Notes under the pieces: model-generated | Told to the model about the DNA's origin: nothing | The model's database searches: none | Seen by the model: the letters and a program-made list of their open reading frames with translations, nothing else | Origin: an uncultured Xanthobacteraceae bacterium | GTDB lineage: Bacteria; Pseudomonadota; Alphaproteobacteria; Rhizobiales; Xanthobacteraceae | Reading direction: 5' to 3' | Assembly: GCA_955652195.1 (NCBI GenBank) | Contig: CATPBC010000401.1 | Coordinates: 1 to 6,367, forward strand | DNA: 6,367 nt | Translations under genes and position numbers: made by a program | Part shown: positions 1 through 6,367 of the stretch, piece after piece | Layout of the letters: each line of letters starts with the position of its first letter | Numbering within the stretch: the stretch's first letter is position 1

Positions 1-765
1 AAGCACGGGCAGGAAAGCTTTGATCGCTTTCTTGTTGCCGATCAGATTGTCGTCGACAAAATCGACGTGACCGCGATAACCAAGATCATACAGCGCTTGG
101 AGCTCGGCGAGCATCTGCGCATGGGTCTTGGTCCGCGGCGCGCGGCCATAGAGCTCAATGATGTCGCAGAACTCGCAGGTAAACGGACAGCCGCGCGAGA
201 ATTGCACGCCGATGTAAAGATATTGATCGAACTTTAGAAGATCAAACCGCGGAATCGGCGTCTTAGTCACGTCGACCTGGAATTTCGGTGACTCGAAAGT
301 GCCCTCGCGCTGGCCTTCCTCCCAAGCGGCAATGAACTTGTCGATGATTCCTTCAGCTTCGCCGACGATGCGGAAATTCGCCGATGCGTAGCGGTGCGGA
401 CTGGAACTCACATCGGGTCCGCCAACAACAACCGGCAAACCGCGTGCGCGACACATCTCGATCAGATCGTGCGTGTCCGCTTGCTGAAACAGCATACCGC
501 CGGTCATCACCATATCGGCCCAGGCGAGGTCGCTCTCGCTGAGCTCCTCGGTGTTGCGATTGACCAGCCGGACGTTCCAAGATTTGGGCAGCAGCGCCGC
601 CACAGTAATCAAGCCGAGCGGAATGGCGGGATAGCGCGCACCCACGAGCTCGCAGGCTTCCGAGAAATTCCAGAAGGAATCCGCCATGAAGCGCGGATAG
701 ATCATGAGCACATTGCAGGCGGTCGCCGCCGGCAAAGTTGTTATGTCGCTACTCTGTTGTTCCAA
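1..765 (-). CDS. B12-binding radical SAM protein (DUF4070-type), 3' end beyond window
   Basis: The first 255 residues of a cobalamin-dependent radical SAM enzyme are present, and the reading frame continues off the left edge. Residues about 17-150 form the N-terminal Rossmann-like B12-binding domain (NVLMIYPRF at 18-26, GARYPAIPLGLITVAALLP at 42-60, VVVGGPDVSSSP at 112-123). No DxHxxG motif is visible, so cobalamin would bind base-off. The radical SAM core begins near residue 180, with the 4Fe-4S motif CPFTCEFC (Cys193, Cys197, Cys200) followed by DIIELYGR and DFVDDNLIG. These match B12-binding radical SAM proteins with a C-terminal DUF4070 domain, which would lie outside the window. The family probably carries out a radical methylation or rearrangement, but the substrate is unknown to me. 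The frame has no ATG before codon 21 and its upstream stop is near 890. I chose TTG at 765, with a G-rich stretch 5 nt upstream. GTG at codon 19 or ATG at codon 21 are alternatives. Family is confident, start is not. Confidence 0.88.
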   Translation of the reverse strand, partial: MEQQSSDITTLPAATACNVLMIYPRFMADSFWNFSEACELVGARYPAIPLGLITVAALLPKSWNVRLVNRNTEELSESDLAWADMVMTGGMLFQQADTHDLIEMCRARGLPVVVGGPDVSSSPHRYASANFRIVGEAEGIIDKFIAAWEEGQREGTFESPKFQVDVTKTPIPRFDLLKFDQYLYIGVQFSRGCPFTCEFCDIIELYGRAPRTKTHAQMLAELQALYDLGYRGHVDFVDDNLIGNKKAIKAFLPVL

Positions 766-779
766 GGAGACCCCACCCC

Positions 780-793
780 GTGCTGCATAGCAC
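780..793 (-). promoter_or_regulatory. small perfect hairpin upstream of the radical SAM gene
   Basis: GTGCT and AGCAC form a perfect 5-bp inverted repeat around a 4-nt loop, about 15 nt upstream of the proposed TTG start. It lies between that start and a weak promoter candidate. It could be a leader hairpin affecting initiation or a small operator. It is also short enough to be chance. Confidence 0.25.
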
Positions 794-802
794 AATTCGC
801 GC

Positions 803-830
803 AGTATGGCCGGATTGACCGATAATTCAA
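803..830 (-). promoter_or_regulatory. candidate sigma-70 promoter for the radical SAM gene
   Basis: On the minus strand TTGAAT (830-825) is followed after 16 nt by CATACT (808-803). Each hexamer matches 4 of 6 consensus positions. It would start transcription about 30 nt before the TTG codon at 765. The rest of the 766-1016 gap shows no convincing gene. It does hold a 6-bp stem hairpin at 943-962 with no T-run. The promoter call rests on pattern matching only. Confidence 0.25.
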
Positions 831-1016
831 GAACAAAGCCGTTTGCCGGATACCTTGTCCTGCGGCCGAGAAATACTGTGCAGACATAGCCTTATCGTGG
901 GTGGCGTTAAAGCGAAGGCCAAGTTCCGTGCGAATCACCGATCGCTCGGCCCGCCGCGAGCGCGCGAAAATGATCTCAATGCGCGACGGCGACGAGCGGC
1001 AAGCGAGTGAGCCGGT

Positions 1017-1481
1017 CTACTTCTGTGGCGAGAAATTCTGATTGCTATAGGGCAACAGAGCCGGGCGCTGGATCACGATGAATGCATGATCGAGCGTATG
1101 GTGGCACGCATTGCAGCCGACACTGAGCTTATCGAAGGCGACGACGAAGTTATCGCGATCTTTGGCGTCGACCGATTTTTCCAATTCGGCCATCGCGTCA
1201 CCTACGTGCTGTTGCGCGATATCGTCGCCAAGAAGCTTAGCGACGTCATCGAAACCTTCCTTGAGCCCGTCGATCTCGTCAGCAAGCGGCCAATTGCCGG
1301 CAGCGCCGGCAAACCACAGCTTGATGTGCCGCATCTGCTGCTGCGCCATGATCCCACTGAGGTGGAGGAAATCCGGCGTCTCCTCCGCAGCTGGATTGGC
1401 CTGCTTGGTAGTTTGCTGCGCGCTCGCTACGGGGGCGGCGAACGCGACCGCCGCGATAAGTGCGACAGCGATCAGCTTCAT
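1017..1481 (-). CDS. secreted c-type cytochrome-like protein, single CxxCH heme site
   Basis: This is a 154-residue exported protein. Residues 1-21 form a clear Sec signal peptide (charged start, hydrophobic core, ASA before QQ). The mature part is mostly helical and has one covalent heme motif, CNACH at 123-127, followed by a second His (128). The heme site in the C-terminal part of a small helical protein recalls the cytochrome c' / c556 four-helix fold. About 26 residues follow the motif, somewhat more than usual there. Met46 and Met50 in the first helix (IMAQQQMRHIKLWFAG) are candidate axial ligands; that is inference. It probably handles electrons or binds a small ligand in the periplasm. 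The ATG at 1481 is fixed by a GAGGAGG site 5 nt upstream and the signal peptide; an upstream extension of the frame is not used. It is the last gene of a likely three-gene operon, 25 bp after the secreted unknown protein. The exact family name is uncertain. Confidence 0.85.
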   Translation of the reverse strand: MKLIAVALIAAVAFAAPVASAQQTTKQANPAAEETPDFLHLSGIMAQQQMRHIKLWFAGAAGNWPLADEIDGLKEGFDDVAKLLGDDIAQQHVGDAMAELEKSVDAKDRDNFVVAFDKLSVGCNACHHTLDHAFIVIQRPALLPYSNQNFSPQK

Positions 1482-1486
1482 CAAAG

Positions 1487-1493
1487 CCTCCTC
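1487..1493 (-). promoter_or_regulatory. ribosome binding site for the cytochrome-like gene
   Basis: GAGGAGG sits 5 nt before the ATG at 1481. This near-perfect Shine-Dalgarno places the start at the signal peptide rather than 42 codons upstream, where the open frame begins. It also shows that this gene is translated independently within the operon. Confidence 0.8.
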
Positions 1494-1506
1494 GATCGCA
1501 CTGCTC

Positions 1507-2067
1507 CTAGCCAACTGGCGGAAGCGTTTCGGTGCAGGCTTTCGCATGCGCCTCTTGGCAGGCCTGATAGAGCGCCGGACAGGCTTTTGCCGCGTTGAGC
1601 GCTGCATCGATCGTCTTGATCCGGTCCGCCACCGCGCGCGACTGCTCGTTGTAGATCAATACTGCATCGATGCGCTCGATGCCCCGGTCGGTTATCAAAA
1701 AACGCTCCGCGCCGCTGAAGAAGGCCGTCGCAGTCCTAATCGCATCATTTAGCTTTCGTGTGTATTCCGTATTGAGCTTCGGATCGGGTTTGACTGCACG
1801 CGCTTGCACGGCAATCGCAGTGTAAAGCACGTTGAGCTTGAAATAGGCGCCGCCGCATTGGGCAAGTGCGAGCCAGTAGGGCCGACCGTTGAACGCTCCG
1901 GGCAGAGTCACGACCGTATCCCGCTTGTCGATTGAAAGCACCGGGGCTGGACGTTCGGTCTCTTTGGGCTGGCGTTCACGTCTGTGACGGGTCTGTGCGT
2001 TGGCATTGACCGCAAGCAACACAGCGATCATGACCAACGCCACTCTGCCGCCGATTCTTTTTCGCAT
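1507..2067 (-). CDS. secreted four-cysteine protein of unknown function
   Basis: I do not recognise a named family for this 186-residue protein. Residues 1-24 look like a Sec signal peptide: MRKR, a hydrophobic core at about 9-20, then ANA before QT. A polar, Arg/Glu/Pro-rich linker follows (about 25-42). The remaining part is a compact, probably helical domain. It has cysteines at 71, 163, 170 and 178. The last three lie in ACPALYQACQEAHAKAC near the C-terminus, so one or two disulfides in the periplasm are plausible. There is no CxxCH, so it is not itself a c-type cytochrome. The ATG at 2067 has GGAAG about 9 nt upstream and sits exactly at the signal peptide; the frame stays open another 72 codons into the SDR gene, which I discount. 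It lies 37 bp after the SDR gene and 25 bp before the heme protein gene, suggesting co-transcription and a shared envelope role. Confidence 0.75.
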   Translation of the reverse strand: MRKRIGGRVALVMIAVLLAVNANAQTRHRRERQPKETERPAPVLSIDKRDTVVTLPGAFNGRPYWLALAQCGGAYFKLNVLYTAIAVQARAVKPDPKLNTEYTRKLNDAIRTATAFFSGAERFLITDRGIERIDAVLIYNEQSRAVADRIKTIDAALNAAKACPALYQACQEAHAKACTETLPPVG

Positions 2068-2104
2068 GTTGAGATCTTCCAGGGTGAGCTTTCCGAGATC
2101 CTGT

Positions 2105-2806
2105 TCAGAACTTCTCAACCCACGGCCGCAACTCAATTTCCCACGCCCATGCGCTACGCGGCTGTCGCAACAGATCGAGATAGGTTTGAGCGATCGCGTC
2201 GGGATCGAGCAGGCTATCAGGCCGGTCCGGCGGAACCGCCCGGCTTTGACTGCGAATGCCGCCGTCGACCACGACGTGACCAACGTGAATGCCTAGCGGG
2301 GCTAATTCGCGCGCCATGCTCTGCGCCAACCCGCGGAGCGCAAACTTGCCCATGGCAAAAGGCGCCGACTGCGCATAACCCTTCACGCTCGCCGAAGCGC
2401 CGGTAAACAAGATCGCGCCATGCCCGCGCGGCACCATGCGTTTGGCCGCTTCCTGCGCGACCAGAAACGCACCGAACGCGGTGACCGCAAGCGACCTTTC
2501 GACCTCGGCCGGATCGAGCGTGACGAACGGGCCGCGGGTGCGGTAACTGGCATTGTAGACAACGACTTCCGGTCCGCCGAACACATTCTCAAAATCAGAA
2601 AACACCTTGGTGACTTGACCGTGATCCGTCGCGTCACAGGCAAATACCTTGGCGCCAGTCTCCTTTGCCAAGACGGCGAGACTGGCGGCCCGCCGCGCGG
2701 CGAGCGCGACCTTTATTCCTTGCTTGCTGAAGGCTCGCGCGAGTGAGGCGGACAGGCCTGAGCCGACACCCACGATCAACGCATTCCGATAAACATTGTC
2801 AGCCAT
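2105..2806 (-). CDS. SDR-family NAD(P)-binding protein with Phe at the catalytic Tyr position
   Basis: This 233-residue cytoplasmic protein has the short-chain dehydrogenase/reductase fold. The dinucleotide-binding turn is GVGSGL (13-18), a variant of TGxxxGIG. CDATD (57-61) is the usual acidic residue after the fourth strand, and YNAS (84-87) replaces NNAG. FTGASAS (134-140) supplies the catalytic Ser, probably Ser138. The YxxxK motif reads FAMGK: Phe150 replaces the general-acid Tyr, while Lys154 is kept. KFALRGLAQSMAREL and the ending ELRPW resemble a subgroup of atypical SDRs, so the Phe may be a family trait rather than a lesion. Classical ketone or alcohol redox chemistry is doubtful; cofactor binding is still likely. 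The ATG at 2806 has AGAGGA 4 nt upstream. It is the first gene of the proposed operon with the secreted unknown and the heme protein, and is divergent from the DUF2905 gene 59 bp away. Substrate unknown. Confidence 0.87.
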   Translation of the reverse strand: MADNVYRNALIVGVGSGLSASLARAFSKQGIKVALAARRAASLAVLAKETGAKVFACDATDHGQVTKVFSDFENVFGGPEVVVYNASYRTRGPFVTLDPAEVERSLAVTAFGAFLVAQEAAKRMVPRGHGAILFTGASASVKGYAQSAPFAMGKFALRGLAQSMARELAPLGIHVGHVVVDGGIRSQSRAVPPDRPDSLLDPDAIAQTYLDLLRQPRSAWAWEIELRPWVEKF

Positions 2807-2865
2807 CGTTTCCTCTTGATTGCGGCTGCTGCCCGACCCACCTGCCATGCGGGGTTTTACGAGCC

Positions 2866-3066
2866 ATGCAGCGGTTATTGATTGGAATTGGGCTAACGCT
2901 AGTACTCGCCGGGATCGCCTGGCCGTTACTAGCGCGGATCGGCCTCGGCCGCTTGCCCGGCGACATCATGATCCAGCGCGGCAGCACGAGCTTCTACTTC
3001 CCCCTCGTGACCTGCATCATCGTCAGCATCGTCCTGAGCGCCCTGATGTGGCTGTTCAATCGCTGA
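2866..3066 (+). CDS. DUF2905 family small membrane protein
   Basis: A 66-residue protein with two hydrophobic segments, about residues 4-23 and 44-64. They are joined by the signature GLGRLPGDIMIQRGSTSFYF (27-46) that defines DUF2905. It ends with a WLFNR tail. The length matches the family. It should sit in the inner membrane as a two-span hairpin; its biochemical role is unknown. The ATG at 2866 starts exactly where the family starts. Only a weak purine stretch (GAG) lies just upstream, so translation may be modest. It is divergent from the SDR gene and runs tail to tail into the RidA-like gene with 3 bp between stop codons. No terminator is visible between them. Confidence 0.88.
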   Translation: MQRLLIGIGLTLVLAGIAWPLLARIGLGRLPGDIMIQRGSTSFYFPLVTCIIVSIVLSALMWLFNR

Positions 3067-3069
3067 CAG

Positions 3070-3495
3070 TCAATCGATCACGGCGATCGCGTTAATCTCG
3101 ACCAGGCAGCGCGGATCGGTGGCAAGCCGCACGACCTGCACAGTGGTCGTCGCCGGCTTGGCATCCCGAAAATACTCGCCCCACGCGCGATTGAGCGCAT
3201 CCTGATCGGTGAGATCGGTGACGAATCGATCGGCGGTGACAACATCGGCGAACGTGGCGCCCACGGCATGCAGGCCGCGCTTGAGGTTCTCGAGCGCCGC
3301 CCTCGCCTGGCCCGCCATGTCGCGTGGCATGGCGTCGAACTCCTCCGGCCGGTGCGGATGATGATGATAAACCGGCGCCGCGGTGACGCCGGCGAGATAA
3401 ACCGTCGTGCCGCCTTTCACCTTTATAGCGGGCGCGTACGGCATCCACAGGTCCGGCGCGTCCGGCCAATGCACGTGTTCGATTGTTTTGGGCAT
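3070..3495 (-). CDS. RidA/YjgF family protein lacking the deaminase arginine
   Basis: A 141-residue protein of the YjgF/YER057c/UK114 (RidA) superfamily, which forms cytoplasmic trimers with ligand pockets at subunit interfaces. The core features are VYLAGVTA (32-39), QARAALENLKRGLHAVGATFADVV (63-86), the long amphipathic helix that is typical, and VEINAIAV (132-139) near the C-terminus. In enamine/imine deaminases of the RidA type the P-A-R motif supplies the arginine that holds the substrate carboxylate. Here the same segment reads PATTTV (114-119), with Thr116 in the arginine position, so canonical 2-aminoacrylate deaminase activity is not expected. Glu133 aligns with the conserved glutamate of E. 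coli RidA. An insertion carrying His44-46 and His48 (YHHHPH) follows the second strand and could bind metal or be neutral. ATG at 3495 has GGGAG roughly 10 nt upstream, and an in-frame stop precedes it closely. It lies 137 bp downstream of the carboxylase gene on the same strand; co-transcription is possible but unproven. Confidence 0.88.
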   Translation of the reverse strand: MPKTIEHVHWPDAPDLWMPYAPAIKVKGGTTVYLAGVTAAPVYHHHPHRPEEFDAMPRDMAGQARAALENLKRGLHAVGATFADVVTADRFVTDLTDQDALNRAWGEYFRDAKPATTTVQVVRLATDPRCLVEINAIAVID

Positions 3496-3632
3496 CTGTT
3501 CGGGCTCCCGTCAGCTCCTTTTATTGAAGTGTATAAGGACCGCAAGCGAACGTCATGCCCACGTTGCGCGCATCGACGCCAAGCGAGATCTAGGTTCCAA
3601 CGATCGTCGTAAACGCGTGGGATCTATGCGCC

Positions 3633-5240
<1,608 letters not shown>

Positions 5241-5243
5241 CAA

Positions 5244-5249
5244 TTCCTC
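5244..5249 (-). promoter_or_regulatory. ribosome binding site favouring the GTG start of mccB
   Basis: GAGGAA on the minus strand is followed by TTG and then GTG. The distance from GAGG to the GTG at 5240 is 5 nt, a normal spacing. The TTG at 5243 would be only about 2 nt away. The ATG at 5219 has no comparable site. Confidence 0.6.
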
Positions 5250-5311
5250 GCGATGTTACGTGAACAGATATTCAGAAACGAACTTCTTTTCCACCACGAA
5301 ATATCACACGA

Positions 5312-5332
5312 AGAAACTTTGGAGAAACTTTG
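5312..5332. repeat. tandem AGAAACTTTG pair in the divergent intergenic region
   Basis: Two perfect copies of the 10-mer AGAAACTTTG (5312-5321 and 5323-5332) lie with an 11-bp period, about one helical turn. They sit between mccB and the DUF1236 gene, 91 bp before the latter's ATG and about 72 bp upstream of the mccB start. The phasing suits two protein subunits binding the same DNA face. No regulator can be named from sequence. Confidence 0.45.
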
Positions 5333-5354
5333 CTGCCTAGTACGCGTTGGGCAA

Positions 5355-5395
5355 GCGCATCCGGGAAAGGACCTTCAGCGCGAGGCGGAATGCGC
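5355..5395 (+). promoter_or_regulatory. hairpin in the probable 5' leader of the DUF1236 gene
   Basis: GCGCATCCG (5355-5363) pairs with CGG-A-ATGCGC (5386-5395), giving a 9-bp GC-rich stem with one bulged A and a 22-nt loop. It ends 15 nt before the Shine-Dalgarno at 5411. If transcribed it could affect mRNA stability or initiation. It matches no riboswitch class I recognise. Confidence 0.3.
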
Positions 5396-5410
5396 AAATC
5401 CCCACCGGGA

Positions 5411-5417
5411 AGGAGAG
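5411..5417 (+). promoter_or_regulatory. ribosome binding site for the DUF1236 gene
   Basis: AGGAGAG lies 6 nt before the ATG at 5424. It selects the start at the signal peptide over the frame's long upstream extension, which would run antisense inside mccB. Confidence 0.75.
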
Positions 5418-5423
5418 AGCTTA

Positions 5424-6299
5424 ATGAGGAACAGACAACACACATTGTTGGCGGGCGTTGCCGCACTCGCGCTGTTTGCAGCGAGCGGCATGGCTTTAGC
5501 GCAACAGACTCAGCAAGACCAGAAAGGCGCCGGCAGCGCTGCGCAGAGCAACATGCAGGGTCAGCGCGGCGAACAGGGCACCAAGAACCAGGCCGCCAGC
5601 CAGGGCTTGAAAAACCAGGGCTTGAAAAACCACGGCGCCCAGCAGGGCAAAAACGAGAGTGCGATGTCCAAGCAATCCTCTGGGCAAAACGCACGAACCG
5701 AAAGCAAAATGCAGTCCAAGCAGACTGGCGCTGCAGCGAACATGACCGGCAAGAGCAATGCCGGCAAGGGCGAGAAGTCCCTTAACCGCAGTGCACGGCA
5801 GCTTAAACAGAACAAGGATGCCAGCACGGCGAACCGGGAAAGCCGGCAGAACCAGCTCAACGCCCAATCGAAGTCAACGCAGTCCAAAACTGGGCAATTT
5901 GCCAATCGGCAGAACCGCACCCAGCGCGGCGCCACCAGTGCGCAGCGCAATGAGCAGTTCCAGGGACTGCAGGGCAGCACGAGGGCGCCAATGCAAGGCG
6001 CCACCACCTCGACAGAACGTGGTGCTGGAGCTGCGAACGTTTCGCTGAACGAACAGCAACGCACCCAGATTCGCGAGACCGTCATTAACTCGCGCAGCGC
6101 CCCGCGGGTGAGCAATGTTGACTTCAGCGTGAACGTCGGCACGGTGGTGCCGCGTAGGCACATCCATCTGGTGCGCGTGCCGGAAACCTTAATCCGGATC
6201 GAACCGCGATGGCGTCACTATCTGTATTTCGTATTCAACAATGAGATCATCATTGTCGAACCGCGCACTATGAGGATCGTTCAGGTTCTTCCGGTGTAG
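5424..6299 (+). CDS. secreted DUF1236 protein with long disordered Gln/Asn/Ser/Lys-rich region
   Basis: A 291-residue exported protein. Residues 1-26 form a signal peptide (MRNRQH, hydrophobic core at about 8-20, MALA before QQ). Residues about 27-205 are low-complexity, dominated by Gln, Asn, Ser, Lys, Arg, Ala and Gly with no Cys, Trp or Tyr and almost no hydrophobic clusters, so they are very likely disordered and positively charged. A short helix-like segment LNEQQRTQIRETVI (208-221) leads into the C-terminal DUF1236 domain, about residues 225-291. It shows VNVGTVVPRRHIHLVRVPE (237-254), then a Tyr/Phe-rich strand pair ending EIIIVEPRTMRIVQVLPV. DUF1236 is a small envelope-associated domain of unknown function, common in rhizobial relatives. 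The protein is longer than minimal DUF1236 proteins because of the disordered linker. An exact 15-bp tandem repeat encodes QGLKN twice (60-69). It is divergent from mccB and followed by its own terminator, so it is probably monocistronic. Stress or surface roles are conceivable but unsupported here. Confidence 0.87.
   Translation: MRNRQHTLLAGVAALALFAASGMALAQQTQQDQKGAGSAAQSNMQGQRGEQGTKNQAASQGLKNQGLKNHGAQQGKNESAMSKQSSGQNARTESKMQSKQTGAAANMTGKSNAGKGEKSLNRSARQLKQNKDASTANRESRQNQLNAQSKSTQSKTGQFANRQNRTQRGATSAQRNEQFQGLQGSTRAPMQGATTSTERGAGAANVSLNEQQRTQIRETVINSRSAPRVSNVDFSVNVGTVVPRRHIHLVRVPETLIRIEPRWRHYLYFVFNNEIIIVEPRTMRIVQVLPV
5601..5630 (+). repeat. two exact tandem copies of a 15-bp unit
   Basis: CAGGGCTTGAAAAAC occurs twice back to back (5601-5615, 5616-5630), inside the DUF1236 gene. 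Being a multiple of three, it adds the pentapeptide QGLKN without shifting the frame. This looks like a recent slippage duplication and marks a spot where copy number could vary between strains. Confidence 0.85.
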
Positions 6300-6322
6300 T
6301 CGACCGGTAATAGAGTAACTTC

Positions 6323-6353
6323 GAGGGCGGCCCCCGGGCCGCCCTCTTTGTTT
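6323..6353 (+). terminator. Rho-independent terminator after the DUF1236 gene
   Basis: GAGGGCGGCCC (6323-6333) and GGGCCGCCCTC (6336-6346) form a perfect 11-bp GC-rich stem with a 2-nt nominal loop (realistically 4 nt). TTTGTTT follows at once. It starts 23 nt after the stop codon at 6299. Confidence 0.92.
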
Positions 6354-6367
6354 AGGTGCGCATTGTG

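Noticed and set aside
394..825. 143-codon plus-strand open frame
   Set aside because: It is antisense to the radical SAM gene, whose frame has unmistakable family motifs, and its own translation has no recognisable domain.
741..938. 65-codon minus-strand open frame partly filling the gap before the radical SAM gene
   Set aside because: It begins with GTG without a good Shine-Dalgarno, overlaps the radical SAM start in another frame, and the translation shows no motif or coherent composition.
943..962. 6-bp inverted repeat (CGCTCG/CGAGCG, 8-nt loop) downstream of the cytochrome-like gene
   Set aside because: There is no T-run on either side and the stem is short for this GC content, so I do not call a terminator.
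1111..1752. 213-codon plus-strand open frame
   Set aside because: It lies antisense to the cytochrome-like and secreted unknown genes; its Ser/Ala/Cys-rich translation is typical of an antisense frame in high-GC DNA, and the minus-strand genes have signal peptides and ribosome sites.
3496..3632. possible terminator or promoter between mccB and the RidA-like gene
   Set aside because: No stem with a T-run follows the mccB stop. A TATACA-like hexamer near 3530 has no acceptable -35 partner. Nothing definite is called.
5324..5370. possible general-stress (EcfG-type) promoter before the DUF1236 gene
   Set aside because: I looked for GGAAC about 17 nt from CGTT. Only GGAGA is present and the spacing is wrong, so it is not supported.
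5561..6163. 200-codon minus-strand open frame opposite the DUF1236 gene
   Set aside because: Its Leu/Cys/Phe-rich translation is the complement of Gln/Lys/Asn-rich codons, with no ribosome site or domain.

Overview
The window looks like ordinary chromosome from an alphaproteobacterium, most likely Hyphomicrobiales (Bradyrhizobium/Xanthobacteraceae-like). The clues are moderately high GC, compact gene spacing, a DUF1236 secreted protein (a family I associate mainly with rhizobial relatives), a DUF2905 membrane protein and a strongly conserved methylcrotonyl-CoA carboxylase beta subunit. I see no IS element, integrase, CRISPR array, rRNA or tRNA, and no sign of recent transfer.

Layout from left to right. 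A cobalamin-binding radical SAM enzyme runs off the left edge on the minus strand (1-765), preceded by about 250 bp with no convincing gene. A minus-strand trio follows in transcription order SDR-family protein (2806-2105), secreted four-cysteine protein of unknown function (2067-1507) and secreted single-heme c-type cytochrome-like protein (1481-1017). The gaps are 37 and 25 bp, so they are probably one operon. Divergent from it is a 66-residue DUF2905 membrane protein (2866-3066, plus), which meets a RidA-family gene (3495-3070, minus) tail to tail with 3 bp between the stop codons. The methylcrotonyl-CoA carboxylase carboxyltransferase subunit occupies 5240-3633 (minus). A 183-bp divergent regulatory gap separates it from a secreted, largely disordered DUF1236 protein (5424-6299, plus), which ends at a textbook intrinsic terminator.

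The window does not form one obvious pathway. The carboxylase belongs to leucine catabolism, but its biotin-carrying partner is not next to it. The RidA-like protein lacks the deaminase arginine. The SDR has Phe where the catalytic Tyr should be. The least explained part is the SDR / secreted unknown / heme protein trio. I did not find a clear new defence, mobile or RNA-based system, and the findings below are modest leads.
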